Of a DNA stretch of 64,000 nt, positions 10,970-22,899 are shown piece by piece. The notes under the pieces were generated by a model. It saw nothing but the letters and a program-made list of their open reading frames with translations, searched no databases and was not told the DNA's origin. The stretch is from the NCBI GenBank assembly GCA_030762175.1, contig CM060846.1:178561041-178625040 (forward strand). The letters are read 5' to 3'. The translations under genes were made by a program, and so were the position numbers. The stretch's first letter is position 1. The number at the start of each line of letters is the position of its first letter. Origin of the DNA: Metallyticus violacea. Lineage: Eukaryota > Arthropoda > Insecta > Mantodea > Metallyticidae.

Positions 10970-13880
10970 AGACTACTCCCCACTGAAATTCCAGGCATCA
11001 GGACCTGGGCATCAATGAGGTTGTTGCCGGTCTCAAGCAGCAACTATACTGGACTATGGAATGTTGACAGTGCAGTTCCCTTCTCTTTGCTCCTTCTTTT
11101 GATCTCTGTCTATTTCTTCCCTCAACTGCTTTCTTTCCGCCCTAAAAATGCCATTATTCCCTTCTTCTGTTTCAATTTGGATGTTATCTTCTTCATCACA
11201 TTTTTCTTCAACTAATTCTACTTGTAAATATCTTTCTTACATTTCCCTGATTCTTTGGGATCTTCCCGTGGAAAATACAACTTCTGACCTTTGGATTTTT
11301 TCTCTTGTTTGTTTTTTGCCGTTTTTATACTCTTCTGCTATGTTACATGATATTTTATTTGTTAGTTGATTCAATACCCTAATACCATCTTCATATCTCA
11401 TGATGTTCCAAATGTATTCCCCTGCAAGTAGTCGTCTTTCCTCAGATACAGTTAACTGGCATTTAGGGCATTCAAATGAGACATGGTCCGTTGAATCGAT
11501 CACGTTACAAACCGTACATGTGTTATTTGCTTGTAATTTAAATCTTTGCACATATGAACAATATGGAGATCGCGTCCTGTTACATGATATATTGAACCCT
11601 TATTGGGATGAATATGCTTGAAATGTAATCTTTCCTTTATGGATGGGAAGATTTCATAAACTCTTCTACCTTCTTTCATTTCATCCCATTTTTGTTGCCA
11701 TATTTGTAATAAAGAAACTTTGACTTAGTTTTTATTTCATTATTTTTATCCAATAATGTCCATTATTTTTGTTATTTCGTTTTTAAGCCACTAAGAGGCT
11801 GCTCTTAATCGAGCTAAATAATAAATTGGTCATAGCCCAATATTATTAATAGCTCCATTGTGGATATGTGGAAAATATCCATCCCCCTAAACTCCTCCTC
11901 CATACTTTAATATGGCTGCAAATATACTATTATGATAGATGTTTATTCCGTAAAATTTCTCTATTAGAGACTCCAAATATATGCTCCATAATATCGACCC
12001 CCAAATTGATCCTTGCGGACATCCTTCGGTAATTTCCTTTGTAATAATCTGGTTTGCAGTCTTTACATATACTATTCTGTTTTTATATAGATGATTTTCG
12101 ATACTTATTTTTCCTTAAAATTTGAAAGAGTGCCAGCCACCATAAGTTATCAAACGCCCCCATAATATCGAAAAATATTGTTATTATATATATTGCAGCC
12201 TCTATTGTCTCGTTAATGGCATCCTCTGTTGACTTGCCTTTTCTAAATTCAAACTGTTTAGTGTTCATAGTAATCGTTATCTATATTCATCTATTCTTTT
12301 GCTCAATAATTTTTCTTGACTGTTCTCAAAACATTTAATAAGCAAATAGCCTATAAGATTTCGGTTGCGTTGAATCTTTGTTAGCCCCTTTGTTTAAAAT
12401 GGTCTTATTCGCTTCCTTCCAGCACTAAGGCACTCTTCCCTGCGACAGACAGTTAATAAACAATTGACACAAGTACGGAGTAATCTGATCTTCCAATATT
12501 AGAGCACTTCCTGCTTTATTTCATCCAGTTCTCGTGATTTGTTCTTCTTTAATTCCTTTATAGTTTTTCTTATTTCAACTTCATGGTAGGAGTAAATGGC
12601 ACCTTCAACTATTTTTATCGAAATGAGTTCTTTTCTTAGTTTCCTGTGCTCTGGGTTATCATTTTCTTTAATGTCATTAGATAGTAGTTTTAGAAGTAGG
12701 AGATTTATAGTCTATCCAGTTGACAGTCATTTTATTCTCCCCTTTATCCATAGTAGACATTACTTCTGGGGCTTTTATTTTCTCCACTATTAGTTTGTAA
12801 GGTGTATCCCAAATATTGTTGGAAAGGTTTACCCCTACAAAATGCTCCATGCAGCTTTGCAATACTCTTCTATATTTTCCATATATTTGTTCTAATTACT
12901 CTATATTTATTAAACTTATTTCTGAGGCAATGATTGATTTCTGATAAATTCGCCTAGCTTTTTCAACCAACTTCCTTAATAAGAGATTATTGTTCCAAAA
13001 TGTTGGTGAAGTGTTATGTTTTTTATTAGTTCTGTGTATGCTGCACTCATAGCTTTTGTGATGGATATAGTTAATTCTAATGCTTTGCTGTTAACGTCAT
13101 ATTGAGTTTGAGGCATTCTAGGCATTTTATATTCCGTTTTTAGTTGATCCCAATTTGCTTTCCTTATATTGTAGGGTCTTTTATTCTCAGACCATTTTTG
13201 TTTTAGGTTTGTATTAATTTGTAATTCGAAATAAATTATATTGTGATCACTTGACGTCAACAATTAATGTATTGTCCAATTTGTAACACTTTTGCTTGCT
13301 CTTTATTTATCAATGTAATATCTATGTTCGATGTAGTTCCTGCTCTATTATTGCAAGTGAGTGGGTTACTTGGTTTGTTAAGCTCCGTTATTACTTTCTC
13401 CAGTAGTTCTCCCCTTTTGTCCGTATAGTTGCTGTTCCACCATTGAGAATGTGCATTAACATCCGCCTTATGTATTACTGGAGAATTATTATAACAATTT
13501 CCTGTATCTCTTATTCTATGATTCTATGCGTTCGCTAAACTGAAAATATGGATTTACTAAAATATAATGTTTCCCTCTATTGTTATGCAATTTGTACGTG
13601 TTGTCACTTAGTTCCGTTATTTTCACCACTTGTATTTCCGAGTTAATAACTACAATTACAGCCATAGGGTTTCCTTTATTTATTATAGTTCTAAAGTTTG
13701 CCGATAAAAATGCTGGTTTACCGTTTACACAATATGGTTCCTGTATTCACAGAGTATCTAACTGCAACTCATTTGGTAGCCTGCTTAATTCCACCATGAC
13801 CACTTTACTTCTTTGGGCGTTTATTTGCCCTATTTTTATAAAGTTTATTAGGTACATCAATTGTGATAAGTATGAAAATG
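10970..13880 (-). pseudogene. R1-clade non-LTR retrotransposon, endonuclease/RT remnant
   Basis: Read on the minus strand from about 13.88 kb, the fragments follow the order of R1-clade ORF2. An APE endonuclease comes first (INAQRSK, IQEPYCVNGK, TSNIDITLI, SDHNIIYFELQ). The RT follows (QFEFRKGKSTEDAIN, motif A FFDIMGAFDNLWW near 12,140-12,180, motif B EGCPQGSIWGSILW near 12,000-12,030). The C-terminal part has REIFPS-like sequence, then the CCHC knuckle CTVCNVIDSTDHVSFEC near 11,460-11,525. The catalytic motif C (normally Y.DD) is missing: the frame leaves RT soon after ESLIEKFYGI and resumes in the C-terminal domain. Stops and frame changes are frequent. No rDNA flank is seen, so any 28S site preference is not shown. 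Confidence 0.85.
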
Positions 13881-14123
13881 ACTTTTTGGCCAAGGTATGG
13901 CAGTCCAGTTATTAATTTGTTTAGAAGCTGAATTTAAATATATTAATTTCCATAATTTCGGATGATAATATTCATAATTATAATTTTAAATACGGCGGTT
14001 TAAAGATGGGCTTGACAGCTAAAGCTCTTATTTAGTATAAAAACGTAAGCTGCAAATTACCTACAAATGATATGTGACATATTTAATACAATATACAGAA
14101 AGCAATTGAACAGCTAAAATGGA

Positions 14124-14147
14124 TTAATAATAATAATAATAATGATG

Positions 14148-14240
<93 letters not shown>

Positions 14241-14241
14241 T
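14124..14241. repeat. (TAA)n microsatellite, about 118 bp
   Basis: A long TAA trinucleotide array with a short TGATGA interruption near its left end. It is one of the longest pure tracts in the window. Confidence 0.95.
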
Positions 14242-14369
14242 CTAACACAGATTCACCGACTCGCCCGATGATGACGAAATTTGGGAAATGAAATAACGTC
14301 CAAATGAATTTCATTGATTAATAGCAGATCTCATATCTCGTGTGTATGTATTCTTCATGCAGGCCTATT

Positions 14370-15120
14370 GCTAAGATAGAGACCATGTCCGATGAGCCGG
14401 CAGTTGGAAGAATGGGGGTAGGGGGCAAGGAGAATGTTCGTTCTCTTCAGATTGCTGGGAACGGGAATCCTAGGGAGGGACTATGGCCATTTAAATGAAA
14501 CTGCAGGCTTGACTACAGTGCTACGGCTAAGTTTGGGAGACTCAGGCGGAGGCAGCCATGCAATCACCGCGCCTCTATTTCATTTGGCCAGGCTCCTGTG
14601 GGTCTAAATATAGCTGAATAGCTTAGGTTTGGGAACATGGAAGCTTCTTTGTGTTCCAGGTAGGTCGAGTTAGCTAATCCCCTATATTTGCTGCAAGTCT
14701 GTATTACTTAATGCTATTGAGATATCGGCGGTAGCTATATATACATGCTTTCTCACGAACGGCAGGCTTAAAAGCTTCCACAATTGCCTCAGAGAATACC
14801 AGTCGTTGAAGAACACAACAGTCGAGGCAGCAGGATCCCGGTACTAGGTCTGGCTTGAATGTTGGAACGCCCCGCATTTGTAGATCATTGCGACCTTTGC
14901 GGGGTTGAACTGTCACTAGCTTGTTAGTCGTTGTCACAAATCGATCGATAGGATTCTACCTTTATCCCTGCCGGTTCACGTTTGGTAGGAAAAAAAGTAT
15001 ATCGCCATTGCGGCTGACAATGTTTTGCTGGGGGCACTGATTTAAAACAGTCTGGACGAGGCTGCAAGCCTCAATCCTTACTACTCCTGAAAGCCTTCGT
15101 TGATGTGCACGAGGAGATCG
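14370..15120. other. Comparatively GC-rich stretch, unidentified
   Basis: Base composition rises well above the surroundings between roughly 14.37 and 15.12 kb, with several CpG-containing segments. The short frames match nothing I know. It could be an older SINE or transposon insertion or an unrecognised non-coding gene; the sequence does not decide. Confidence 0.3.
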
Positions 15121-15489
15121 AACAATTCAGAATTATTTATTTTTTCACTCACAAAGTCACCAATTGTTCCTAAAGATGTAGAATTGAATGTGCAATTTTC
15201 TTAATACCACCAGATTAAATAAATAAATATTTTTTATTTAAGTCATAATTTGCTTCGATTAATCTTATGCCAAATGCTAAAGGTCTTTGAACTGACCCCT
15301 AATTTTCCGGAACTTCCATACATTTATCAGAATTATGATTACACACAGAATGCTCGAGGACTAGAAAGAAATTTATTACATATCCACAACTATATGAGCA
15401 ATAAAATAGTTGTTCTAGAAGCTGGAGACCTTTATATTCCTTCAATGTAATCACTGCCACTTCAGCAGCTGGAACACCATAGGATTAGC

Positions 15490-15905
15490 CGGAAATGTTT
15501 AGTTCAGCCATTTTTGTTGGTGTCTTCCAAGGTACGCACTGCTGCAATATATAGTGTGTCTTGTTCCAACTTCTTAGACTGAATTCCTCGTCATCCATCG
15601 CCGATCCACTTCCGATCCAGTAGTGATCGAATAAATCCACGAAATGCTTTCCGAGGAAACAGTCATCTGTAAGTGCAGGCTCTTTCGCATTATCACGGCC
15701 TTGACGAAAGAATGACAATCAACGGGTTATCATTCAATAATGCAAGATTTTATTTCCACACGCTTCTTGGAGATCCGGATCACATTACCTCGCGACCCTG
15801 CCACGTGCCACTTCAATTTTCATCCATGCACGCTGCTCACTTTGAGAAAATATCCTTAGGAGCCCTCCAATGTTACACTACTTCTTGAAAGCGTAGTATT
15901 CTTCC
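15490..15905 (-). pseudogene. mariner-like transposase, N-terminal fossil
   Basis: On the minus strand the frame SEQRAWMKIEVARGRVAR leads to LQEACGNK and FRQGRDNAKEPA. These correspond to the paired helix-turn-helix DNA-binding region of one mariner group ('EQRAWIK.E.ARG', 'G.ALPYRTVARW...F..GR...ED.PRSGR'). A degraded 'LLD.D...T..EL' region follows. The DDE catalytic domain is absent. DNA around AAGTGAGCAGCGTGCATGGAT is identical to the copy at 50.7 kb on the plus strand, so both belong to one subfamily. Confidence 0.68.
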
Positions 15906-16330
15906 ATCTACACGCAGTGCACTCGTGTCACTGAGTGTGGTGAACAATTGTGCCTCATCTAGACGTGCTGAGAAGAACTCCTCTACATGTCCATTATCAG
16001 TGTTGCGATAGTTTTTCCAATATTTTATTTTCAGCTCATATATTATGTTGGTTAAATGTATGGGCTAAGTGCTGCAAATATACAGAAGTCATTTAAATGA
16101 AGAATAAAAACTTGTGGGAAAGAAAAACTTATATTTCTTGTATTAATTCAATGATCAAGGGGTAACCGTACCTAGTTCAACAGGAAAAAGTACCAAACTT
16201 GGGGAAAAAATATCCGATACATTTTTAAATTACTAGTTGTTAAAATACATAATGTACATGTATTAGATGCAGTTAACGAAGAAAGAGAACAATCCATAGA
16301 AATTAAAAGAATAATCACCAGCAAATATGC

Positions 16331-16486
16331 CAGTCATTTTAAAAATGGCAAATGGCGCAGACCTGCCCTAAATTCAGTCCTGGGACGTTTTCTTTTTTAG
16401 AAAACTCTTTCCCAATTTATAATTTCATCTCATGTATCATTAATATCTACCGCCTTTTATACCGCAGTAGTAAAATCGAGCTTAAT
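16331..16486 (+). mobile_element. SINE-A, 3' fragment
   Basis: Only the body and 3' end of the SINE-A family are present: GGCAAATGGCG, ATTTCATCTCATGTATCAT and the closing GCAGTAGTAAAA. The tRNA-like head is missing. The copy is diverged and no target duplication was found. Confidence 0.7.
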
Positions 16487-16489
16487 TAA

Positions 16490-17110
16490 GGTGTCTGACA
16501 AACTGGTCAATCCAGTGTGTTAAATGTAGTTAAATTACAAACTATAATTGGCAATTTCACACAGTGTGTTTTTCTGTATCAACTCATAACTCTGGGGTTA
16601 ACTATGTTTAAAGTTTGCAGCGTACTAGCTCGATTCCTTTCTACTGCATTATAAATTTCTCTTAGCTTGTTTGCTTGAAAACAGAGAGCAGCTGCAGTTG
16701 AACAACATAGCTCCACTAGATGCCCCTGAGGAATCATTCTTCATATATGCACCCCAAAACAACTCAAACCTGTCCCACTTTATCGTAAACCAAGGTTATG
16801 AAGGTCGCAGCCCTTTACAATTTGATATGTCCTAGAAATACTAGTTTTTCCATCTGATTTAATGATAAAATGCAGTCTACCCATATAATTGATTTAAATT
16901 TACAGAAACAAAGTTCTAAAAATTAAATAATAAGGAAAAGCGTTAAACTGAAATACATTTAAAACGGTTCATATTTAAAAAAAAATGATAATATTTTTGT
17001 CTCAAAAGTACTGAAATGGAAATTATTAAAAATCAGGACATTTACTTTGCCAAAAGTCCAAAGTTAGTTATATTTCCCGCAAGTTTTAACTGTCATTCTT
17101 ATTGTCTTCG
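16490..17110. other. AT-rich stretch, nothing recognised
   Basis: No open frame above background and no repeat family recognised between two SINE-A copies. Confidence 0.45.
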
Positions 17111-17123
17111 TTAGGATGAATGT

Positions 17124-17401
17124 TTTTTTTTGAGTAGTATTTAACGCCCGTTTTTACTACTGAGGCACCATAGGCGGTGGACATTGATGATACAGGAGAT
17201 GAAATGATAATTTGGGAAAGGATAATAGGAAGTAAACGTTCCAAGCCTAAGTTAGGTACCTCCCCAGCATTTACCAGTTATGAGGACTGAGGAAAACCTG
17301 GAAAAAAACCCTAGTCAGGGAGGACCGTCCTGGTGGGATTTGAACCTCAGACCTCCCGCTCACGAGTCCGCGCCTTAACGACCTCGGCCACCCGTGGCGA
17401 T
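17124..17401 (-). mobile_element. SINE-A, near full length, minus, with 10-bp TSD
   Basis: The reverse strand begins with a class-II tRNA-like head (GGTGGCCGAGGTCGTTAAGG as A-box, TCCCACCAGGACGG after the B-box) and ends TACTACTCAAAAAAAAA. The duplicated target GGATGAATGT occurs at 17,114-17,123 and 17,402-17,411. The head resembles tRNA-Leu/Ser, so RNA polymerase III promotion is expected. Mobilisation would depend on an unidentified LINE. Confidence 0.9.
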
Positions 17402-17411
17402 GGATGAATGT

Positions 17412-18328
17412 GAAAGGTATGCCGATAGAGTAATAATTGTGCAGATAAAGGGTAAATAACGACGGCATAAAGGAGGCCGGATTCCGTTCATCTCAAATGA
17501 TACCTAGCATTCGTGTAATAAAGCTACATCCAAAATATACACTCTGGGATAACTGCCCTCAATTAAATTTAATCCCGAATCCGCCATGCAGGAACTTACG
17601 TCTTATCTACGGCGGTGAACTAACAATGCAATTATTGGTAATGTGATTTTTTCACACAATCAGTGCGCTAGGCTAAGGTTTGGAGTCAGAGTAAAATAGA
17701 AAACATTTGCAGCATGATTTAGAGTAAAAGCATAACATTTCATGTAAATGAAATCTAATGGAGTCGTTAAGTATGAAGCCTAGGCAGCAAGTACACAAAA
17801 GCTTCGAGTTGCTTATTAAGGGTAAAATCTTACAACGACATTACGTTAGAGGTCGCTGGTGTACAATGGATTCAGTTGCAGAGGATTTGCGGCTATGGTG
17901 GGAATTTACAAAGCAGCTCAGATGGTAAGAACATCGGTACGGTAAGCGTGGTTCGGTCATGATCTCAGGGCTGGTCAGCTAAGAATTGAGGCATTATTTC
18001 ACGGGCAAAACGAAAAGCGCGCTAGTGCTGAAAGCGTTGACTGCCATTCACACTCTTTTCGTTTCCTTTCCAAACTGCAGCGAGTGCAGCATTGAAATTA
18101 AATACTTGAACAACTTTTAATTGCAAAATAACAAATTATTAATTTGTTCTTATCTCACCGGATTTTCATAATTTATGCTGGAAATTATGATCATTTTATG
18201 TTGAAGCAGCTTAACGACTTTGGAGGTAGTTTTAAGCAGTACTTGTGAAATGCCTCCATAATATTAATGTAATATGACATGTTGTAAATATTTTATTATA
18301 CGTTGTATTATTTAATTAATAGTATACA
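17412..18328. other. Intergenic stretch without recognised features
   Basis: No family could be recognised. Moderately GC-rich near 17,820-18,070, AT-rich afterwards. Confidence 0.4.
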
Positions 18329-18811
18329 TTATAATGTATAATTCAAGGGTGATAAGAGCTTTTCATACGATAATTCCATTGTATAAATCAGTGATAGCAG
18401 GAAAGAGTGATGATGAAATAGTAAAATGTAGCAAAAGGTGAACAGGAAATACAAGCATTCTGTCCTTTGACGACCGTGCTGCGAGCGGAGGGTAATGATT
18501 TGAACTTTGGTCGCTATCACTAATCGCTCTCCTAATTTCATTTTCGGATGCCCAGTAGTTGATGAATCGTTTATCTGGAGTTCATGTTTAAGATTTTTGT
18601 ATAAATAAACATCGCACGTGCTGGGATCTGAGGAATGGGCAGCCCATAATTTCCTGCAGACCATATCATAAGTACTGCTGGGAGCTGGAGTGACAGTTAG
18701 AGGGGGTGTGCTGGGAGAGAGGGGACTTTTATCCCCCCCACAAAAAAAAAAAAGCATTACGTACAAACGCTTGCATATGTATAACGTATTCAAATACTTA
18801 AGGCGGCGCAT
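18329..18811 (-). other. 160-codon open frame, probably not a gene
   Basis: This minus-strand frame is the longest in the window apart from microsatellite-driven ones. It contains a Pro/Ser/Thr-rich stretch (SPSTPPLTVTPAPSS) next to a Phe run encoded by a poly-A/T tract, and ends in hydrophobic, low-complexity sequence. No domain, paralogue or splice structure was recognised. It may be chance or an unclassified repeat fragment. Confidence 0.2.
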
Positions 18812-18964
18812 TATGGCTTCTTAGCGTCATTGAGTTAAAAAGTGCATTATATTAAGAGCGAACAATGCATGGTTTATTTAGCGTATAGTGTATAGTTTTA
18901 CATAGAAATTGATATGCTAATATCTACGAATAATTAATGTAGCACAACAACGAAAGAAAGGAGA

Positions 18965-18967
<3 letters not shown>

Positions 18968-19015
<48 letters not shown>
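18968..19015. repeat. (TA)n microsatellite
   Basis: An uninterrupted AT dinucleotide tract of about 48 bp. Confidence 0.95.
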
Positions 19016-19021
<6 letters not shown>

Positions 19022-19089
19022 GAGAAATTGAGCGAAAAGTGATATCTGCGTATGATGAGGAATCACGACAAAGTATTTAATTCAAACTT

Positions 19090-19372
19090 TTTTCCTGAAT
19101 GGTGTTTAACGCCCCTTTTTACTACTGAGGCATTGCAGGAGGTGAACATTGATGATACATGAGATGAATTGATATATTGGGAAAGGTTTTTTTTTTTGTA
19201 AGGAAACATTCCAGGCCTAAGTTAAGGGTACCCTTCGGAATTTGCCATTTATGAGGACTGAGGAAAACCAGGAAAAAACCTGTCAGGGAGGACGGTCCTG
19301 GCGGAATTCGAACCCCAGACCTCCCGTTTACGAGTCGGCTTCTTAACGTCCTCGGCCACTCGTGGCGGTCAA
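19090..19372 (-). mobile_element. SINE-A, near full length, minus, with TSD
   Basis: The complete family structure is present in reverse: 3' end at left (GTTTAACGCCCCTTTTTACT), head at right (GCCGAGGACGTTAAGAAG). A short target duplication TCAAACTT lies at 19,082-19,089 and 19,373-19,380. A T9 run interrupts the body. The duplication is short, so the exact edges are approximate. Confidence 0.85.
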
Positions 19373-19789
19373 TCAAACTTACATGTATTCCATTATACGG
19401 GTCTTCCAGTAAGAAAATTTACCAGGATATAAGAGAAAGGGTTTAAGTCTGCGAGTCTTCTCTGTCTACTCCCGGAAAGCATAGAAATAGATCGGAGCAT
19501 ACGAAAGTGAGTTTAGAATTTGACAAGAATGTGATATGCTGCTGCATGTACAACTTTTATTTAGTGAAAAGGGAAGTCCTGCATGTCCTACATTGTTACC
19601 TGTGATTCTAGAAACAATTAATTTTCTTTTAGAAGTGTTCTTATAAAATGGGCTGCAAATGGAAAAAGTTCCAAAATTTAAGGAAAATATTAATTCAAAA
19701 CCCAAATTTAGTAGAATGACGCTGCAAGTATCTGAGAGCAATTCTGTCACTGTAGGGAACAGAGTCGTTCTATAGTATATTGACTAAGC

Positions 19790-20560
19790 CGAATTCCGGT
19801 AACCGTTTCCTTGTCGCCCAGGAAGAATTCGAAATGGGGTTTGTGAGAGGATCCATTATTTATTTTTCAAACATGCAAAAGATCTAGAGATTTTAATGGT
19901 CAAATGAAATGCAGAAATTTTGAGCTTTGGATTAACAATCAGCTTCTTCCTAATCACCTAAAGATAAGTGCTTTTATTATGGATAATGCTCTGTATCTCA
20001 ATGTTCACGTAAACTCCCTTCAAAATACGCTGAAAAACATGAAATGATATTTTGATTGTAAAACAACAGCATTTCTTGTTCAACAGGCACGAGAAAATCT
20101 AAAATCTACATATTGGTTTAGAACCATAAACGATCAGAAAAATTGTTTAGCGTTGACGAAATATTAAAATTACGTGGCTACGATGCATTAAGATTAACCC
20201 CTATGCATGTATAAACTGAACTCCAGTGAGCTTGCGTGGCCCTAAGTAAAACTCATGCTATGAGAGAAAAATGTTAGTGGAGAAATAAAGAAAACGTTAT
20301 GGAAACATGAATTTTCTTCTTTCACTTCTGAAGACTGGCTAGTAATCATGTTGAAAGAGTACAGAAACATTTTTAGGAAAATGATGAATTATTGGAGGAC
20401 ATCATCGACAGTTTCATAATTTCTTTGGGAGAAGAAACAAGTGAAACTAATGTCATAAATGACTCCAGTGTAAAAATAAAGATTTTCCTGAATTGCCATT
20501 CCTCTACCTGACAGTGAATAAACAGAAGAGATAGAAACTTCAGAAAGTGGGTGCTCAATT
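19790..20560 (+). pseudogene. Tc1/mariner-superfamily transposase fossil, catalytic and C-terminal part
   Basis: Fragments in three frames match the 3' half of an IS630/Tc1/mariner transposase group common in insects. They are FELWINNQLLPNH, the second catalytic Asp in FIMDNALYLNVHVNSL (Asp codon 19,982-19,984), ELAWPxVK, FTSEDWL, and the acidic tail ending IIDSFIISLGEETSETNV. In intact relatives the tail motif reads 'VIDELIINLGEDSES'. The N-terminal DNA-binding part and the first Asp are not found. Multiple frameshifts and stops make it a fossil. Confidence 0.72.
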
Positions 20561-21860
20561 ATATTTTATTAATTCATTGTTAAGTTAGAAAATTTTAAAC
20601 ATGTTAACTTAGACCTTAAGTAGTTAGTATTTTCTAAATACACCATAGCACAAGCGATGCATTGATATGTTTATGATACGTTTGCTACTACGAACAATGC
20701 GCCCCTCTGACACCATTGGTTTAATCAGCACATTCCTCTGATTAGTCATCTCTCCAGCTCCCAGCAGTACGTTTTCATTCATTTGCTTGTAATTCAGGAT
20801 GATAAGCGGTTGCACATGTGCTGAAAGTAAGAAAGGAAACGTTAAGCTAACTTTCAGATACCGTTCTGAATTTATTTTCTCATAAAAAAAAAAACGGAAT
20901 CAATTTAATCTGTGTTTCGTAACTCCACACTACAGGCCATGGAGAGAAATCAAATAAACTAAATGTGAATTCTTAGTGTACCCATAATGTACATTATGGG
21001 AATTTACTTACCCACTCTAGTGAAGATAACATTTATCATCTACTGTTTTAGCACCTTCATTTATCTCAACATTTTTATTTGTTTATTTTTTCTTTGCAAA
21101 TGAATTATGTTCGTTATTTTCCTGAACCTTTTCATTTTGCGATAGTTCCTGTGGTGTGTATTGCTCCCCTGTTTTTAATGTCTTATACAGGTTCTTTCTA
21201 ACTTCTTTAGCTTTCTTATATCAATTATTTATAAAATCACGTCTGCATATAATTCTTTTACGGTGTTTAGGAAGTGATTATAAGAATCTTTAAGCTAAGT
21301 TTTATGTCGATATTCAGTTCAGTCATGTTTTATGAGAGGTTACGTTGACTGAAATGGAAACGCATTTTTTCTATCCTAATCACAAAATACTATAAATGGG
21401 AAATGAAATGACATTTCTTTAAAACTATTGTTTCCTTTTCCCAAGGTTCATAAAGTATAGGGAAAGGGAAGATTTGCTCAACACGTACTTGAATATGTAA
21501 ATATCTGGTGTGAATGTACGAAGGCTTTACCGGCATCATTTAATTGAAATTTACAATATTCTGTTCGCCTAATGCGTAATGTACGCGTGGTGCTTGTTTC
21601 ATCGTTGACACTTCCGGTATAATAGTGTAAATGGAGAGCAAGTTGACACAACTTCATTTCCGCCTACAGCAAAATGTAGGTGACACGCAACGAAAGGTAT
21701 GCTGCTCTGAAAGTGATTCTTTCGCTTCAACAAATCTTTAGCTGAGGTCCATTCATTGGTATAGGGGGTCAATGTAGTCTTTTTTTCCTTCTCTATAACA
21801 CAGTTCGAAGATGGTTTAACATATTTAAAGAGCAGTGACAATGAATTTCAAAGAAAGATA
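20561..21860. other. AT-rich stretch with one 20-bp palindrome
   Basis: No gene recognised. A perfect 20-bp palindrome, CCCATAATGTACATTATGGG, occupies 20,981-21,000. The rest looks neutral. Confidence 0.5.
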
Positions 21861-21869
21861 GATCCGACG

Positions 21870-22890
21870 CTCCAATTTGTGCTCTAACGGAAGAAAAACT
21901 AACAGCGATGCTATCAGTGTAAGAAAGGATAATCGAATAACATTAAGAACACTCAGAAATTGTGAAAATTTCATTGGATGCCACCCAAATTTGGCAAATG
22001 AAACGTTGCACATGACTGCTGATCACCGAACAAAGTACATTCGCATGCAGCAGAAGATGGTGTTAAAGGAAGTTGCGCTATTTCTTTCAAAGGTAATCAC
22101 TGCTGATGAAACGTTGCTGCATTGATCCTGAGAGCAAAGAACATAACTCTGTTTTGAAGCCTCCGCCACGGGTGGCCGAAGTCGTTAAGGCGCGGACTAA
22201 TGAGAGGGAGGCCTGGGGTTCGACACCCGCCAGGACCATCCTACCTGACTGAGGTTATTTCAAGTTTTCCTTAGTCCTCATAAATGGCAAATGCCGGGGA
22301 GGTACCTTAAACTTAGGCCTGGAACGTATCCTTCCTTAAAAAAATCCTTTCCCCATATATCATTCCATCTCATGTATCATCAGTGTTCACCGCTTTTGGT
22401 GCCTCAGTAGTAAAAAGGGGCTTGACTTATTCTGTTTTGAATCCTCAGTCATCACCAATGGATAAGAAATTGCTTCTACTGGGAAAGTTATGAGAATCTA
22501 GTTTTTCCATGTTAAAGGAATTGCTCAAGAGCTTGTTGGACCTGCAACAATGCCCTGAACAGTCTGCAAAAGGCCACATTTCCGTGCAATAAGCTGGATG
22601 CTGCACTGCGACAATGCATATAGAATTTGTTGCCGATTATCTCTTAAAATGTGAAGTATTTCCGTCACGCTCCCTATAGTTCAGATTGCAGAGAAGTACA
22701 TTGCACCTAACGGGGGCCTTTTTGAGAAAGTTCATCAAAATTATCGTGAGGAGTAAAGGAATGTTGTGGAAAATAATTATGGCCATTGTTTATTTATGTA
22801 CAAATTCTACAATTATGAACATTCTTTATCGAAGAGCCCTTGTACTAAAACCTGGGAATAACAGTCACTAAGCTTAATAGTTTATTGCAA
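21870..22890 (+). pseudogene. mariner transposase fossil split by a SINE-A insertion
   Basis: Left of the SINE, the first catalytic motif is recognisable as ITADETLLH (about 22,096-22,122), as in 'TGDETWVHH' of mariners. Right of the SINE the reading continues with GKVM, FFHVKGI and the second Asp in MLHCDNA (Asp codon 22,610-22,612), followed by a degraded 'PYSSD' motif. The C-terminal part dissolves by about 22.88 kb. The SINE at 22,159-22,430 interrupts the region between the first and second catalytic residues. Stops on both sides show long inactivity. Confidence 0.7.
22159..22430 (+). mobile_element. SINE-A, full length, plus, inserted in mariner fossil
   Basis: Head CCGCCACGGGTGGCCGAAGT with GTTAAGGCGCGG (A-box region), GGGGTTCGACACCC (B-box), body GGCAAATGCCGGGGAGGTAC and end CAGTAGTAAAAAGGGG. 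The 11-bp duplication TCTGTTTTGAA flanks it at 22,148-22,158 and 22,431-22,441. This is the clearest copy for the head-to-tail structure. The tRNA-like head could fold as class II but lacks a proper acceptor stem, so it is not a tRNA gene. Confidence 0.93.
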
Positions 22891-22899
22891 TTTTGATAA

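Noticed and set aside
10961..11621. Plus-strand frames opposite the R1 element
   Set aside because: They are antisense shadows. The minus strand carries the conserved RT, endonuclease and zinc-knuckle motifs.
14114..14314. Poly-Ile frame at the TAA tract
   Set aside because: Pure microsatellite translation.
17340..17400. tRNA gene in the SINE-A head (and at the equivalent position in other copies)
   Set aside because: A- and B-box-like sequences are present, but there is no closed acceptor stem, and the sequence continues into a repeated SINE body.
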